From: Sulfurimonas sp. GWF2_37_8
Lineage (GTDB): Bacteria > Campylobacterota > Campylobacteria > Campylobacterales > Sulfurimonadaceae
DNA length: 45,670 nt
Reading direction: 5' to 3'
Assembly: GCA_001829625.1 (NCBI GenBank)
Contig: MIBW01000100.1
Span: 1 to 45,670, forward strand
This document shows positions 20,207 to 31,091 of this stretch, in pieces. Both the position numbers and the translations under genes were made by a program. The notes beneath the pieces were generated by a model. The model worked only from the letters and a program-made list of their open reading frames with translations. It was not told where the DNA came from and did no database searches. Position 1 is the first letter of the stretch, and each line of letters starts with the position of its first letter.

Positions 20207-21033
20207 ACCGTCTTTTCGTCGCATACAAGCCTTCTGGTATAGGCTCAAACCTTTTTTTAAGCCGTCTTAAACGCAAATACAATAATAAAAAAGCTGGTTT
20301 TTCAGGAACACTTGATCCTTTTGCTAAAGGTGTTTTGATTATCGGGATGGGTTCGCACACAAAACTTTTTCGTTTTTTGGATAAAACACCCAAAAAATAT
20401 AGAGCTACCCTTTGGTTGGGTGCAAAAAGTGACTCACTTGACATAGAGATGATAGAACAAGTGGAGATGCTAGCTGCGTTTAGTGATACAAAAGTTTTAG
20501 AAGTTGTAAAATCTCTTGAAGGCTTGCTTGAATATACACCGCCGATTTTCAGCGCTAAACAGATAAACGGTCAGCGTGCATATGATTTGGCACGTGCCGG
20601 CAAAGAGGTTGTGCTTGATGTGATACAGTCAACTATCTACGAAACGCAGCTTTTACACTACAGACATCCCTTTGTAACTTTTGAAGCGACAGTTTCTGAA
20701 GGCTCTTATATACGTTCAATCGGTCAGATAATTGCCACAAAACTTGGAGTAAAACATGGAAGTCTTAGTGCCTTAGAGAGGCTTAGTGAGGGGCAATTTC
20801 GCTATGATGGTGAAAAAGTTTTAGATATCAAAAAATCGCTCAATATTCCACGCAACAGCTATCATGGAGATTTTGAAAATCTCAAATATGGAAGAGTTCT
20901 TGCTTTGGAAGATTTAGAAATACAAGAAAATGGGCATTATTGGCTAGATAATGGTGATAACATATCGATTATCAAAATAAAAGACGCAACCGTTACATAC
21001 GAACTAGGTAGGATTTATGTTAGTACTTGCTAG
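20203..21033 (+). CDS. truB: tRNA pseudouridine(55) synthase
   Basis: KPSGIGSNLFLSRLKRKYNNKKAGFSGTLDPFAKGVLIIGMG; TPPIFSAKQINGQRAYDLAR; EGSYIRSIG. Confidence 0.93.
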   Translation: MNRLFVAYKPSGIGSNLFLSRLKRKYNNKKAGFSGTLDPFAKGVLIIGMGSHTKLFRFLDKTPKKYRATLWLGAKSDSLDIEMIEQVEMLAAFSDTKVLEVVKSLEGLLEYTPPIFSAKQINGQRAYDLARAGKEVVLDVIQSTIYETQLLHYRHPFVTFEATVSEGSYIRSIGQIIATKLGVKHGSLSALERLSEGQFRYDGEKVLDIKKSLNIPRNSYHGDFENLKYGRVLALEDLEIQENGHYWLDNGDNISIIKIKDATVTYELGRIYVSTC

Positions 21034-21247
21034 AAAATTGGATGAATCCATTGTTATCGGTGATGATATAATCATCAAGGTTATATCTATCGACAAAGGT
21101 GTTGTAAAGTTAGGGATTGAAGCCCCACATAATGTTTCAATCATGCGCAGTGAACTTTTAGAAGATGTTAAATATGCAAACATCGCCTCTTCAAAAAAAG
21201 TGAATCTTGCAGCCTTGACACTTTTAAGTAAAATACTCAAAAAATAA
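21017..21247 (+). CDS. csrA: carbon storage regulator CsrA
   Basis: MLVLARKLDESIVIGDDIIIKVISIDKGVVKLGIEAP; overlaps truB by 17 nt. Confidence 0.96.
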   Translation: MLVLARKLDESIVIGDDIIIKVISIDKGVVKLGIEAPHNVSIMRSELLEDVKYANIASSKKVNLAALTLLSKILKK

Positions 21248-21257
21248 GAGATAGAAG

Positions 21258-22031
21258 ATGAAAGTCTATAAGGCTTATGCCAAGGTCAATATTTTTTTGA
21301 AGATAACAGGCTCACGTGGAGCATATCATGAGATTATCTCTCGTTTTATGCGAGTGGCTAATCTGTATGATATGCTCTCATTTGTTCCAAAAACAAGTGA
21401 AAAGTTTGAGATTCTTGGAGATTTTTCTTGTACGACTGAGCAAAATACTATCTACAAAGCTTACTTTGCGCTTAAGTGTGCAACAGAGTCTGCATCTTTA
21501 GAGAAACTTATGCGTACACATGCTGTACGGGTAAATAAAGCCATCCCTGCGTTTGCTGGTTTAGGGGGAGGAAGTAGCGATGCAGCTACATATTTGAAAA
21601 TGTGTAATGAAGTTTTGCATTTGGGATTAAGTTTGCGTGAACTTGCAGAGATTGGTCTCAAAGTTGGAGCGGATGTTCCATTTTTTATTTATGGATATGA
21701 TGCGGCAAATGTAAGCGGTATCGGTGAAATAGTCGAAGAGTTTGAAGAGGATTTACTAGAACTTGAGACTTTTACTCCAAAAGTTGAGATTAGTACACCA
21801 AAAGTTTATGCTTCTTATCGAGAAAATTTTTACAAACCGATTGATATAAAAACTATAGAATTTTTTAAAAAAACAAAGTCTAAAGATATTTTAAAGAGCA
21901 TGAGTGCGAACGAAGCAAATGATCTTTTTGCTCCAGCTTTGCAAGAGTATAAAGAACTCAAAAACCACTATCAGTATGGCTGGCATTTTAGCGGAAGCGG
22001 AAGCAGCTTTTTTAGAGTAAAGGAAAAATAA
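21258..22031 (+). CDS. ispE: 4-diphosphocytidyl-2-C-methyl-D-erythritol kinase
   Basis: [44 protein letters not shown]. Confidence 0.93.
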   Translation: MKVYKAYAKVNIFLKITGSRGAYHEIISRFMRVANLYDMLSFVPKTSEKFEILGDFSCTTEQNTIYKAYFALKCATESASLEKLMRTHAVRVNKAIPAFAGLGGGSSDAATYLKMCNEVLHLGLSLRELAEIGLKVGADVPFFIYGYDAANVSGIGEIVEEFEEDLLELETFTPKVEISTPKVYASYRENFYKPIDIKTIEFFKKTKSKDILKSMSANEANDLFAPALQEYKELKNHYQYGWHFSGSGSSFFRVKEK

Positions 22032-22483
22032 TGGGTGAAACCATCGCAAAAAATAAAAAAGCCTATTTTGACTATTTTTTGGAAGAAAAATTTGAAGCGG
22101 GTCTTGTTTTGGCAGGAAGTGAAGTGAAAGCTATCCGTGCGCACAAGGTAAATCTCAAAGATAGTTTTATCCGTTTTGTGGGAGAAGAAGCGTTTTTATT
22201 TAACGCACATATCGGAAGACTTGAAACAACACATCATTTTTATACACATGAAGAACGTGGCAGCAGAAAACTTCTTTTGCATAAAAAACAGATACAAAAG
22301 ATGCTCAAAGCAGTCAATAGAGATGGATATACGGTTGTGCCCTTGCAGCTTTATTTTAATGACAGAAATATTATCAAACTTCAGATTGCAATAGCCAAAG
22401 GAAAACAACTCCATGACAAACGCCAAGACCTCAAAGAAAAAGATATGAAACGTGATATCGAACGTTCGATGAAAGGGAATTGA
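22031..22483 (+). CDS. smpB: SsrA-binding protein
   Basis: [61 protein letters not shown]. Confidence 0.96.
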   Translation: MGETIAKNKKAYFDYFLEEKFEAGLVLAGSEVKAIRAHKVNLKDSFIRFVGEEAFLFNAHIGRLETTHHFYTHEERGSRKLLLHKKQIQKMLKAVNRDGYTVVPLQLYFNDRNIIKLQIAIAKGKQLHDKRQDLKEKDMKRDIERSMKGN

Positions 22484-23349
22484 TGCGTTTACTTTTTTTA
22501 CTTTTTTTTGCCACATATTCTCTTTTTGCTCTTGAATATACTTTGGCTGATTCGAGTATAGCAAATGGTAAAACGACTTTTATAATATTTCAAAAAGAGC
22601 AGGGTGTTGTGTATGATAGAGTGGCTCATGCAGATAGGGCTTATAAAATATTTGAACATCCTTTGGATAAAACAAAGATGTATGCACTTATTCCCATGAG
22701 CTACGACCAAATGCCATCTAAAGAGAAACTAAGACTCCATTACAAAAAAAATGAGGCTGCGTTTAGTGAGGATATGTTTGTAGTAGTCAAAGATGGAAAA
22801 TATGCAAAAGAGCAGATACAAGTCACTAAGTCCAAAGTAAATCCGACGAGTGAAGCAGTAAAAAAACGCATCTCCCAAGAGTATGATGAAGCGATGCGCA
22901 TCTATGGAACGGTCAATAAAGAAAGTTATATCAAGTCTGCGTTTATCGCACCGATGCAGAGTGTCATTACGAGTGATTTTGGAAAGGCAAGAGTTTATAA
23001 CGATTCTCTTAAAGGTTATCACGGCGGAACAGATTATCGTGCAGCGGTTGGCACAACTATTGTCGCGAGTAATGACGGAGTAGTGGCACTTGTTGCGGAT
23101 AGATTTTATTCAGGAGGTACTGTACTTGTAGATCATGGTCAGGGCATCTATACATGCTACTTTCACATGAGCCGTTTTGATGTCAAAAAAGGACAAAAAA
23201 TAAAAAAATCCCAACAGCTTGGTCTCTCAGGCGCAAGTGGACGTGTGAGTGGTCCACATTTACATTTCGCTGTTCGTATTAATAAAATACAGGTTGACCC
23301 GCTGCAGTTTATAGAATTGATAAACAATAAAATACTTAAGGAGATATAA
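22483..23349 (+). CDS. M23 family metallopeptidase (LytM-like)
   Basis: SDFGKARVYNDSLKGYHGGTDYRAAVGTTIVASNDGVV...VDHGQGIYTCYFHMS...GRVSGPHLHFAVR; N-terminal signal sequence; likely ATG at 22483. Confidence 0.9.
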   Translation: MRLLFLLFFATYSLFALEYTLADSSIANGKTTFIIFQKEQGVVYDRVAHADRAYKIFEHPLDKTKMYALIPMSYDQMPSKEKLRLHYKKNEAAFSEDMFVVVKDGKYAKEQIQVTKSKVNPTSEAVKKRISQEYDEAMRIYGTVNKESYIKSAFIAPMQSVITSDFGKARVYNDSLKGYHGGTDYRAAVGTTIVASNDGVVALVADRFYSGGTVLVDHGQGIYTCYFHMSRFDVKKGQKIKKSQQLGLSGASGRVSGPHLHFAVRINKIQVDPLQFIELINNKILKEI

Positions 23350-23942
23350 TGACACTTTTCCAACTTATCATACTCGGAGCTTCTGCTTATTTTGCATTTA
23401 AAATTTACGAGCATATACAAACACTTAAAGACAAAGAAGGCAATGATAGCGATGCGGATAGTCCAAGAACTGCAGAAGCTTTTTCTACTTTTTCTCCAGA
23501 GTCTTTAGTACAAAGAGCAGATGAAGCTTTTGAGAACGATGATAAAGAAAAAGCTTTAGCTTTACTTATTGAAGCAAATGCAAAGGACCCAAAAAACGCA
23601 GATATACTTTTTAAAATAGGGTATATTTCAAATCAAATTGGAAATAGTGATGAAGCGCTCATGTACTACAAAGAATCACTAGACGCAGATGCGGACAATG
23701 AGTTTGCACATAATGCGACAGCTTCTATTTATAGAGAAAAAGGTGAATTTGCTTCTGCAAAAAATCATCTGCAGGCTTCTTTGGATATCGATGCAACAAA
23801 CCCGATAACGTACTATAATTTTGGAAATCTGCTTGTTGCTATGCATAAAAACAGTGAAGCAATTATAATGTATAAAAAAGCTCTTGAGCTTAAAGCTGAT
23901 TTTATCGAAGTCAAAGAAGAGTTAGCAAAGATAGAAGGATAG
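23349..23942 (+). CDS. TPR-repeat protein with N-terminal membrane anchor
   Basis: Hydrophobic N-terminus; TPR-like repeats (ALLIEANAKDPKNADILFKIGYISNQIGNSDEALMYYKESL...). Confidence 0.8.
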   Translation: MTLFQLIILGASAYFAFKIYEHIQTLKDKEGNDSDADSPRTAEAFSTFSPESLVQRADEAFENDDKEKALALLIEANAKDPKNADILFKIGYISNQIGNSDEALMYYKESLDADADNEFAHNATASIYREKGEFASAKNHLQASLDIDATNPITYYNFGNLLVAMHKNSEAIIMYKKALELKADFIEVKEELAKIEG

Positions 23943-23945
23943 GTT

Positions 23946-24671
23946 GTGAAAATCTCAGAGATTTACAAACGACTTGACGAGCTTTCACCATTTACGCTTC
24001 AAGAGTCTTGGGATAATTCGGGACTTTTACTCGGTGATTTTTCACAAGAAGTAAAACGTGTTGTGCTGAGTATAGATGTGGATGAAAAACTTATCGATAC
24101 TATCGATGAAGATACCTTACTTATCACGCATCATCCTCTTATATTTAGCGGATTGAAGCAACTACAGTTTGGTAAATATCCAGCAAATCTTATTCAAAAA
24201 ATGCTACGAAAAAATATCTCAAATATCGCAATGCATACAAATTTTGACCAAACACACCTCAATGAGTATGTAGCCAAAGAGATACTCGGATATGAGATAA
24301 TAAAACAAGAGGGTTTTGTTATTTATCTCAAAATTGATGAGGATTTTGACACATTCGCTAAAAAAGTATCGACTGCGTTTGGACTCTTTCACACCAAATG
24401 TGTCAAGTGCTCTGAGTATGTAAAGATAGCAGCACTTACAACTGGCTCAGGATGTTCGCTTATGCGTTTTATAGAGGCAGAGTGTTTTTTGACAGGAGAT
24501 GTGAAATACCATGATGCGATGGAGGCAAAAAGTGTCAATCTTTCCCTGATTGATATAGGTCATTATGAAAGTGAACGCTTTTTTTCACAAATTTTAGCAA
24601 AGCATTTGAAAAATTTAGGTTTAGAAGTTATAATTTCATCATCAGAAAATCCATTTACTTATATTTCATGA
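23946..24671 (+). CDS. Nif3-like dinuclear metal center protein
   Basis: LSPFTLQESWDNSGLLLGD, LLITHHPLIFSGLKQL, MHTNFDQ; GTG start. Confidence 0.9.
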   Translation: MKISEIYKRLDELSPFTLQESWDNSGLLLGDFSQEVKRVVLSIDVDEKLIDTIDEDTLLITHHPLIFSGLKQLQFGKYPANLIQKMLRKNISNIAMHTNFDQTHLNEYVAKEILGYEIIKQEGFVIYLKIDEDFDTFAKKVSTAFGLFHTKCVKCSEYVKIAALTTGSGCSLMRFIEAECFLTGDVKYHDAMEAKSVNLSLIDIGHYESERFFSQILAKHLKNLGLEVIISSSENPFTYIS

Positions 24672-24716
24672 CTTTATAGTAAAAATGGTAAACTCGAGAA
24701 ACCCAAAAGGAGTCCA

Positions 24717-25430
24717 ATGAACAAGCACCTTAAACAACTAATAGACCTTTCAATAGTAGATAAAGAAATCGACGCTTTTGAACCTCAGATCGAAGAAGCT
24801 AACTATAGTTACGAGGCTGCATTAGCGAAAACGCAGAGTATTCACTCGGATATTGAGAACTTGACACAAGAGATTAGAACAGAAGAAGTTAAAAAAGCGA
24901 AAAATGAGCTGCATCTCAAAGAACTTTCTCAAAAACTCGAAGACAATGCAAAAAAAAGCTCTGAAATCAAAACTGAGCGTGAGATGAAATCATTGCAACT
25001 TGAAGAAGAGATAGCAAAAGAGCAAGTTACTTTTGCTAATGAAGAGATTGAGAGACTTGAACGCATCATCGACTCCAAAAAATCACAAGTTGAAGCTGCA
25101 AAAGTGACACTTGATGAACTCAATACAAAACTTGAATTTGTAAAAGCAGATGTAGATGCAAAACTAGATCTTATCAACATAGAAAGACAAAAGGTGTTTG
25201 TTGAAAAAGAAAAACTTCTTGGAGAAGTAAACCAAAAAGGTCTTGCGTTTTATCAAAAAGTTCGTCGCTGGGCAAAAAACTCAACGGTTGTTGCAGTAGA
25301 AGATCAAGCTTGTATGGGTTGCCATATGCTAATCAGTGATAAAGTATATGCAGATGTTATCAAAGGTGATGAGATCAATACTTGTCCTCACTGTGGCCGT
25401 ATCTTATATATGAAAGTTAGTGAAGAATAG
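24717..25430 (+). CDS. coiled-coil protein with C-terminal C4 zinc ribbon
   Basis: Long coiled coil, then ACMGCHMLISDKVYADVIKGDEINTCPHCGRILY. Confidence 0.85.
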   Translation: MNKHLKQLIDLSIVDKEIDAFEPQIEEANYSYEAALAKTQSIHSDIENLTQEIRTEEVKKAKNELHLKELSQKLEDNAKKSSEIKTEREMKSLQLEEEIAKEQVTFANEEIERLERIIDSKKSQVEAAKVTLDELNTKLEFVKADVDAKLDLINIERQKVFVEKEKLLGEVNQKGLAFYQKVRRWAKNSTVVAVEDQACMGCHMLISDKVYADVIKGDEINTCPHCGRILYMKVSEE

Positions 25431-25433
25431 GCC

Positions 25434-26612
25434 TTGTCGCCATTTACAATACTCTATTATTTTCTAAGTGTAGCGCTCTATCTTGTAGCGCTACCATTTT
25501 TGATAATTCTCTCTTTTAAATCGAAATACAAACAATCCGTTCCATCGCGTTTTTTTCTTTTTCATAACTTACGATTTGATCTCAAAGAAGCTATTTGGTT
25601 TCATGTTTGCTCTTTAGGTGAGGCAAGAGCCCTTAAGCCTTTGCTTGAACTTCTGGGTAAAGAAGAAGTTAAAATCACGACAATTACACAAACTGGAAAT
25701 ACTGAAGCAAAAAAATATGATGCACAGGTGCGTTATCTTCCGTATGAGATATTTTTGCCGTTTTGGGTACGAAAAGAAAAAGTTCTTGTTGTACTTGAGG
25801 CTGAATTTTGGTATATGCTTTTTCATGTTGCGTTCGCAAGAGGAACAAAAATTATTCTTTTAAATGCTCGAATTTCTGAACGGAGTGCGAAGAAGTATTT
25901 GCAGTTTGCCTGGTTTTATGAGAAAATTTTATCAAAAGTGGAGATAATATTTGTACAAAGTGAAGCAGATAAAAATAGATTTTTAGCACTTGGTGCGAAA
26001 AATATAAAGGTCGTTGGTAATATAAAACTTGCTGCAAAGATAGAAAAAACAAAAGAGTATCTAAAGCCTAAGGTTGAGGTCATTGTAGCTGGAAGCACTC
26101 ATGAAGGTGAAGAAAAGAGTGTTTTACTTGCGTTTAGAGAGTATAAAAAAATACATGATGCAAAGTTAATTATTGTTCCAAGACATCCTGAGAGATTTCA
26201 AAGTGTATATGCACTTATGCAAAGTTATGCAAAGCAAAATAGTTGGAATATCTCTTTGTTTTCTCAAACGCAAAGCTTTGAAAGTGATATAATCTTAGTC
26301 GATAAAATGGGTGAGCTGAATAATATTTATGCAATCAGTGACATAGCTATACTCGGTGGTGCATTTAAAGAAGATGTTGGTGGACACAATCCGCTTGAGC
26401 CTGCACATTTTGAATGTAAAATCATTACAGGAAAGCATTTTTTTCATCAAAAGGAGCTTTTCAAATATGTGCATCATGTACAATATGTAGAAGCAGATGA
26501 AATACATAAAGCGCTTATGGAGTGTAAAAATCTACCCTCTTCCTGTGTGGAAGAGAAGATAGATTTGGACGCAGTTGTAGAAATAATACTCCGATGTAGT
26601 AAAGGAAAGTAA
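25434..26612 (+). CDS. waaA: 3-deoxy-D-manno-octulosonic acid (Kdo) transferase
   Basis: IWFHVCSLGEARALKPLLELL, VLEAEFWYMLFHVAFARGTKIILLNARISERSAKKY, GSTHEGEEKSVLLAF, GGHNPLEPA; TTG start. Confidence 0.92.
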   Translation: MSPFTILYYFLSVALYLVALPFLIILSFKSKYKQSVPSRFFLFHNLRFDLKEAIWFHVCSLGEARALKPLLELLGKEEVKITTITQTGNTEAKKYDAQVRYLPYEIFLPFWVRKEKVLVVLEAEFWYMLFHVAFARGTKIILLNARISERSAKKYLQFAWFYEKILSKVEIIFVQSEADKNRFLALGAKNIKVVGNIKLAAKIEKTKEYLKPKVEVIVAGSTHEGEEKSVLLAFREYKKIHDAKLIIVPRHPERFQSVYALMQSYAKQNSWNISLFSQTQSFESDIILVDKMGELNNIYAISDIAILGGAFKEDVGGHNPLEPAHFECKIITGKHFFHQKELFKYVHHVQYVEADEIHKALMECKNLPSSCVEEKIDLDAVVEIILRCSKGK

Positions 26613-26615
26613 AAA

Positions 26616-27350
26616 ATGGAAAAAGAAAAAGCATATAAAATCTTGGCAATTCAAGAAGGTCTCTCTAACTCAGAAGCGAAGTCTATGATTGATCGCGGTT
26701 TAGTTTATGTCGGAAATAAAAAAGTCATGATTGCCCGTGGTGATATCGATGCTAGAACAATTTTTCGCGTAGAAAAAATCGACAAAATTCGTCCTATATT
26801 TGAAAATGATGATTTGATTGTTGTTGATAAGCCTGCTCATGTCAACTCAGATGAGATTGAAAGACAGTTTAAGCCTGCGGTACTTTTACACAGACTTGAC
26901 CGTGAGACAAGTGGTGTTTTAATGCTTGTCAAAAATGAAGAATTTCGTGCTAAAGCCATCAAAGAATTTAAGCAAGATAGAGTTTATAAAGAGTATATTG
27001 CATGGGTTGAGGGAATTGTCTCAGAACCTGTAGAAGTAGATAAACCGATACTTACCCAAAAGAAAAATAATAAAGCCTATTCAAACGTCTCTTCAAAAGG
27101 CAAACCTGCTAGAACAGAAATTTTTCCAGATATCGTAAGTGCGAAGAAAACAAAGATAAAATGTATTATTCATCATGGGAGAACACACCAGATTAGAACT
27201 CACTTACGTTACATAGACCATCCAATTATCGGTGATGAGCAGTACGGCGGGCGTCGTGCAAAACGTGTGATGCTTCATGCATACAAAGTACGACTTTTAG
27301 GGATGGAATTTACAGCTCCTGAACCTAAAACATTCGTAAGTTTTGAGTAG
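26616..27350 (+). CDS. RluA-family RNA pseudouridine synthase
   Basis: S4-like N-terminus; LLHRLDRETSGVLMLVKNEE; GRTHQIRTHLRYIDHPIIGDEQYGG. Confidence 0.9.
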   Translation: MEKEKAYKILAIQEGLSNSEAKSMIDRGLVYVGNKKVMIARGDIDARTIFRVEKIDKIRPIFENDDLIVVDKPAHVNSDEIERQFKPAVLLHRLDRETSGVLMLVKNEEFRAKAIKEFKQDRVYKEYIAWVEGIVSEPVEVDKPILTQKKNNKAYSNVSSKGKPARTEIFPDIVSAKKTKIKCIIHHGRTHQIRTHLRYIDHPIIGDEQYGGRRAKRVMLHAYKVRLLGMEFTAPEPKTFVSFE

Positions 27351-27426
27351 CTTAAAGAAAAATAAAAGCAAGTTTTAGATAAAATTCGCAACTTTTTACA
27401 TCCAAAAAATAAGAGGAGAGAGTCTC

Positions 27427-28773
27427 ATGTTTGATACATTAACAGAGTCATTTACAAGTGCTATTAAAAAAATTCGTTTTCATGATGATGATAAAGCTCT
27501 CTCCAAGGCACTTGCTGAGCTCAAAAAAAACTTATTGCGTGCGGATGTAAATCATAAAGTCGTAAAAGAGCTGATTGATAAAGTTCAATATGAGACAAAA
27601 CTCAGAGGAATAGGAAAAGATCAGTTCTTAATCGCGCTAAAATCCTCCCTTCATGAGCTGCTAGAAATTGGAGGAAGCAAAGGATTTGTTTTTGCTCCAA
27701 ATCCTCCAACAGTAATCCTTATGACAGGACTTCAAGGTTCTGGTAAGACTACGACAACGGGAAAACTTGCCAATTATTTAAAAAATAAGCAAAAAAAAGT
27801 GCTTGTTGTAGCGGCTGACTTGCAGCGTTTAGCAGCAGTTGAGCAGTTACGCCAGATTACAGCGCAGATAGGTGTGGAGCTTTTTGAAGATGAAAGCACA
27901 AAAAATCCTGTAGAAGTTGTAAACGCAGCCCTTAAAAAAGCAAAAAGTGGTATTTATGATGTAGTTTTAATAGATACAGCTGGGCGCTTGGCTATTGATG
28001 AAGCACTTATGCAAGAGCTTTCTGATGTCAAAAAGGCAGCACAGCCACATGAAATTTTTTATGTAGCCGACTCAATGACAGGGCAGGATGCTATTAAAAC
28101 TGCGGAAGTTTTTAAAGAAAAGATAGGTATTCACGGAGTTATTTTAAGCAAATATGATGGAGACTCAAAAGGCGGTGTTGCTTTAGGTCTCTCATCACAA
28201 GTACAAGTTCCTTTGCGTTTTATCGGTAGCGGTGAGAAGATGGAAGACTTGGAAGTTTTTCTCCCTGAGCGTGTTATAAGTCGTCTCATGGGCTTTGGTG
28301 ACATTGAAGGTCTTGCTGAAAAAACTGCTTCTATAATCGATGAAAAACAGGCGAAAAAACTGACTAAAAAGATTCAAAAAGGGCAGTTTAACTTCAATGA
28401 CTTTTTAGAGCAGATGGAAAGTATGAAAAAAATGGGAAGTATGAGCTCTATTATGGGGATGATTCCAGGTATGGGAAATATGTCAAAAGCTATTAAAGAT
28501 TTTGATTTTGAAAACTCATCGGAGCTTAAAAATATCCGGGCCATGGTCTCTTCAATGACTTTAAAAGAGAGAGAAGATCCAGATCTTTTGAATGCCTCTC
28601 GTAAACAAAGAATAGCAATAGGGTGTGGTTTGACACAGGTTGAAATAAACAGAATGATCAAGCAGTTTAAAAATGCAGGCAAAATGGCGAAAAAGTTCTC
28701 AGGTCCAAAAGGAATGAAAGATCTTCAAGCAATGATGGGTCAGATGGGCGGTGCAGGAGCACTCCGAAGATAG
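27427..28773 (+). CDS. ffh: signal recognition particle protein Ffh
   Basis: MTGLQGSGKTTTTGKLANYLK, DTAGRLAIDEALMQEL, Met-rich M domain. Confidence 0.97.
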   Translation: MFDTLTESFTSAIKKIRFHDDDKALSKALAELKKNLLRADVNHKVVKELIDKVQYETKLRGIGKDQFLIALKSSLHELLEIGGSKGFVFAPNPPTVILMTGLQGSGKTTTTGKLANYLKNKQKKVLVVAADLQRLAAVEQLRQITAQIGVELFEDESTKNPVEVVNAALKKAKSGIYDVVLIDTAGRLAIDEALMQELSDVKKAAQPHEIFYVADSMTGQDAIKTAEVFKEKIGIHGVILSKYDGDSKGGVALGLSSQVQVPLRFIGSGEKMEDLEVFLPERVISRLMGFGDIEGLAEKTASIIDEKQAKKLTKKIQKGQFNFNDFLEQMESMKKMGSMSSIMGMIPGMGNMSKAIKDFDFENSSELKNIRAMVSSMTLKEREDPDLLNASRKQRIAIGCGLTQVEINRMIKQFKNAGKMAKKFSGPKGMKDLQAMMGQMGGAGALRR

Positions 28774-28780
28774 AAACTTC

Positions 28781-28875
28781 ACTTTACAAATGTAAAGTTA
28801 TGTGCTTGGATAAGCTTATAACTCTGCATTTAGGTGCAAAATTTAACATATACAGCTAGTTGAAATATAACTAGC
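28781..28875 (+). promoter_or_regulatory. structured intergenic/leader region between ffh and rpsP
   Basis: Hairpins ACTTTAC-AAAT-GTAAAGT (28781-28798) and GCTAGTT-GAAATAT-AACTAGC (28855-28875) with a short GCTT-GGAT-AAGC between. Confidence 0.45.
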
Positions 28876-28892
28876 GCAGAGAAGGACACAAC

Positions 28893-29123
28893 ATGGCAAC
28901 AGTAATTCGCCTCACTAGAATGGGAAGAAAAAAACAACCTTTTTATCGTATCGCGGTAACAGATTCACGTAAGCGTAGAGATGGCGGTTGGATTGAACTA
29001 ATCGGTCACTACAATCCGATGAATGATGAAAAAACTATGGTAGTTGATGCTGAGAGATTAGACTACTGGTTAAGCGTTGGCGCTACAATGAGCGATCGCG
29101 TTAAAAAGATTACTGGTCGCTAA
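28893..29123 (+). CDS. rpsP: 30S ribosomal protein S16
   Basis: [39 protein letters not shown]. Confidence 0.97.
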   Translation: MATVIRLTRMGRKKQPFYRIAVTDSRKRRDGGWIELIGHYNPMNDEKTMVVDAERLDYWLSVGATMSDRVKKITGR

Positions 29124-29125
29124 TT

Positions 29126-29362
29126 ATGATATCTGATTTTGTCGCTCATTTTGCAAAGCTGATAGCTTCGTATCCTGAAGATGTGAGAGTTGAAGTAAAG
29201 CAAGGCGATGAAATATCTGAAATAATTCTTTATGCCAATCAAGCTGATATTGGTAAATTGATAGGTAAAGAAGGCAAAATGATTGGTGCAATCAAAACAG
29301 TTATTTCTGGCTGTAAAGCAAAAGATGGTATGAGTTACCGTATAAATGTCGAAGCAGTTTAA
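29126..29362 (+). CDS. KH-domain RNA-binding protein (KhpA-like)
   Basis: QADIGKLIGKEGKMIGAIKTVISG; conserved between rpsP and rimM. Confidence 0.85.
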   Translation: MISDFVAHFAKLIASYPEDVRVEVKQGDEISEIILYANQADIGKLIGKEGKMIGAIKTVISGCKAKDGMSYRINVEAV

Positions 29363-29891
29363 AGATAACGAACTTCTCCATATAGCAACAATAGGTAAAA
29401 CTGTTGGTTTGAAGGGTGATTTGAAGTTTCATATTCATTGTGATTTTCCTGAACAATTTAAAAGTGGAGCATCTTTTTTATTACAAAATCAAGAAAAAAT
29501 TATTCTTGAAAGCGTAAACCACGAAAGAGGTCTCATTAGAATTGCGGGAGTCACAAATCCAGAAGATGCAAAGAAATTTACGAATGCGCATCTTTTTACA
29601 ACGCATGAAGATACTAAAAAATCTTGTCATCTTGAAGATGGACAATTTTTTTGGTTTGATATTATTGGTTGTAGTGTTTATGAGAATGATCTACTGCTTG
29701 GAGTGGTTGAAGAAGTTGAGCGTATTGCGATAAGTGATTATTTAAATATTGTAACAAGTGAAGATCTTCTTAAAAAAGATCTTGCTAAAAGTTTTTTAAT
29801 TCCTTATCAGAAGCCATTTATTGTAAAAACAGATATAGATAAAAAGATTATAGTAGTAAGTGGCGGTTTAGATATTCTAGAAGCTTCCTGA
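29346..29891 (+). CDS. rimM: ribosome maturation factor RimM
   Basis: [40 protein letters not shown]; position between KH protein and trmD. Confidence 0.93.
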   Translation: MSKQFKDNELLHIATIGKTVGLKGDLKFHIHCDFPEQFKSGASFLLQNQEKIILESVNHERGLIRIAGVTNPEDAKKFTNAHLFTTHEDTKKSCHLEDGQFFWFDIIGCSVYENDLLLGVVEEVERIAISDYLNIVTSEDLLKKDLAKSFLIPYQKPFIVKTDIDKKIIVVSGGLDILEAS

Positions 29892-30595
29892 TGAAATTTA
29901 CTTTTGTAACACTTTTTTCAAACCTTATAGAAGGGTATTTTCAAGACTCTATTTTAAAAAGAGCTATTGATAAAAATCTTTTGGAAATTGAATATCTCAA
30001 TCCAAGAGATTTTAGTGAAAATAAACACTCTAAAGTTGATGACACCGCTGTGGGTGGTGGAGCTGGGATGGTTATGAATCCGCAACCTCTTTTTGACTCC
30101 TTAAAAAAGTTAAAAAGAGAGGATAAAGATGTTCATATCATTTTTCTTACACCCGTTGCAAAACCTTTTAGACAAAGTGATGCTAAACGGTTGGCAAAAA
30201 AAGAGCATATTGCGTTTGTCAGCGGTAGATATGAAGGTATAGACGAAAGAGTTATAGAAGAGTTTGCGGATGAAGTTTTTAGTATCGGTGATTATATCTT
30301 AACGGGTGGCGAACTAGCCTCTTTAGTTATTTGCGATGCTGTTTCGAGAAACATAGAAGGTGTTTTGGGAAATAGCAGCTCTTTGGAAATTGAAAGTTTT
30401 GAGACGCCTCTTTTAGAAGCGCCATCATTTTCAAAACCACAAGAATACGAAAATAGCAGTGTTCCATCAGAATACTTAAAGGGAAATCATAGTAATATTC
30501 GCTCAATAAAATTAGCCCTGTCTGAATGTAAAACGAAATTTTTCAGACCAGAGCAGCTATTAAAGCATAGAATAAGGAAATCTTATGAGAAATAA
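29891..30595 (+). CDS. trmD: tRNA (guanine-N1)-methyltransferase
   Basis: [56 protein letters not shown]. Confidence 0.96.
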   Translation: MKFTFVTLFSNLIEGYFQDSILKRAIDKNLLEIEYLNPRDFSENKHSKVDDTAVGGGAGMVMNPQPLFDSLKKLKREDKDVHIIFLTPVAKPFRQSDAKRLAKKEHIAFVSGRYEGIDERVIEEFADEVFSIGDYILTGGELASLVICDAVSRNIEGVLGNSSSLEIESFETPLLEAPSFSKPQEYENSSVPSEYLKGNHSNIRSIKLALSECKTKFFRPEQLLKHRIRKSYEK

Positions 30596-30944
30596 GTATA
30601 TAGAAAACTTTGAAAAAGCACAACTTGCAGAGAAAACTCTTCCAGACTTTCGTGCAGGTGATACTGTTCGTTTAGCAGTAAAAATTAAAGAAGGTGACAA
30701 AACTCGTATCCAAGCATACGAAGGTGTTTGTATATCAAAAAGAGGTCAAGGAACAGGTAAAACTATTACTGTTCGTAAGATCGGTGCAAATAGTATTGGA
30801 ATAGAAAGAATATTCCCAATTTACAGTGATTCAATCGATGAAATTACAGTTATTCGTCGCGGTCGTGTTCGTCGTGCGAAACTGTTTTATCTTCGTGAAC
30901 TTGCTGGTAAAAAAGCACGTATTAAAGAACTTAGAAGAAAATAA
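30585..30944 (+). CDS. rplS: 50S ribosomal protein L19
   Basis: [45 protein letters not shown]; overlaps trmD by 11 nt. Confidence 0.96.
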   Translation: MRNKYIENFEKAQLAEKTLPDFRAGDTVRLAVKIKEGDKTRIQAYEGVCISKRGQGTGKTITVRKIGANSIGIERIFPIYSDSIDEITVIRRGRVRRAKLFYLRELAGKKARIKELRRK

Positions 30945-31091
30945 TTCTTCTAGGCTCTACCCTTTCTTCTCTCAACTTAAACTTCCAAAATTTTTATTAA
31001 AACGCAACTAAGCTTAAAACTACTCCCATCTTTAAAGAGTTTGTGAAAAAAAATAGTTATAATGCCTCACTTAAGAAAAGGAACCGCGTTT

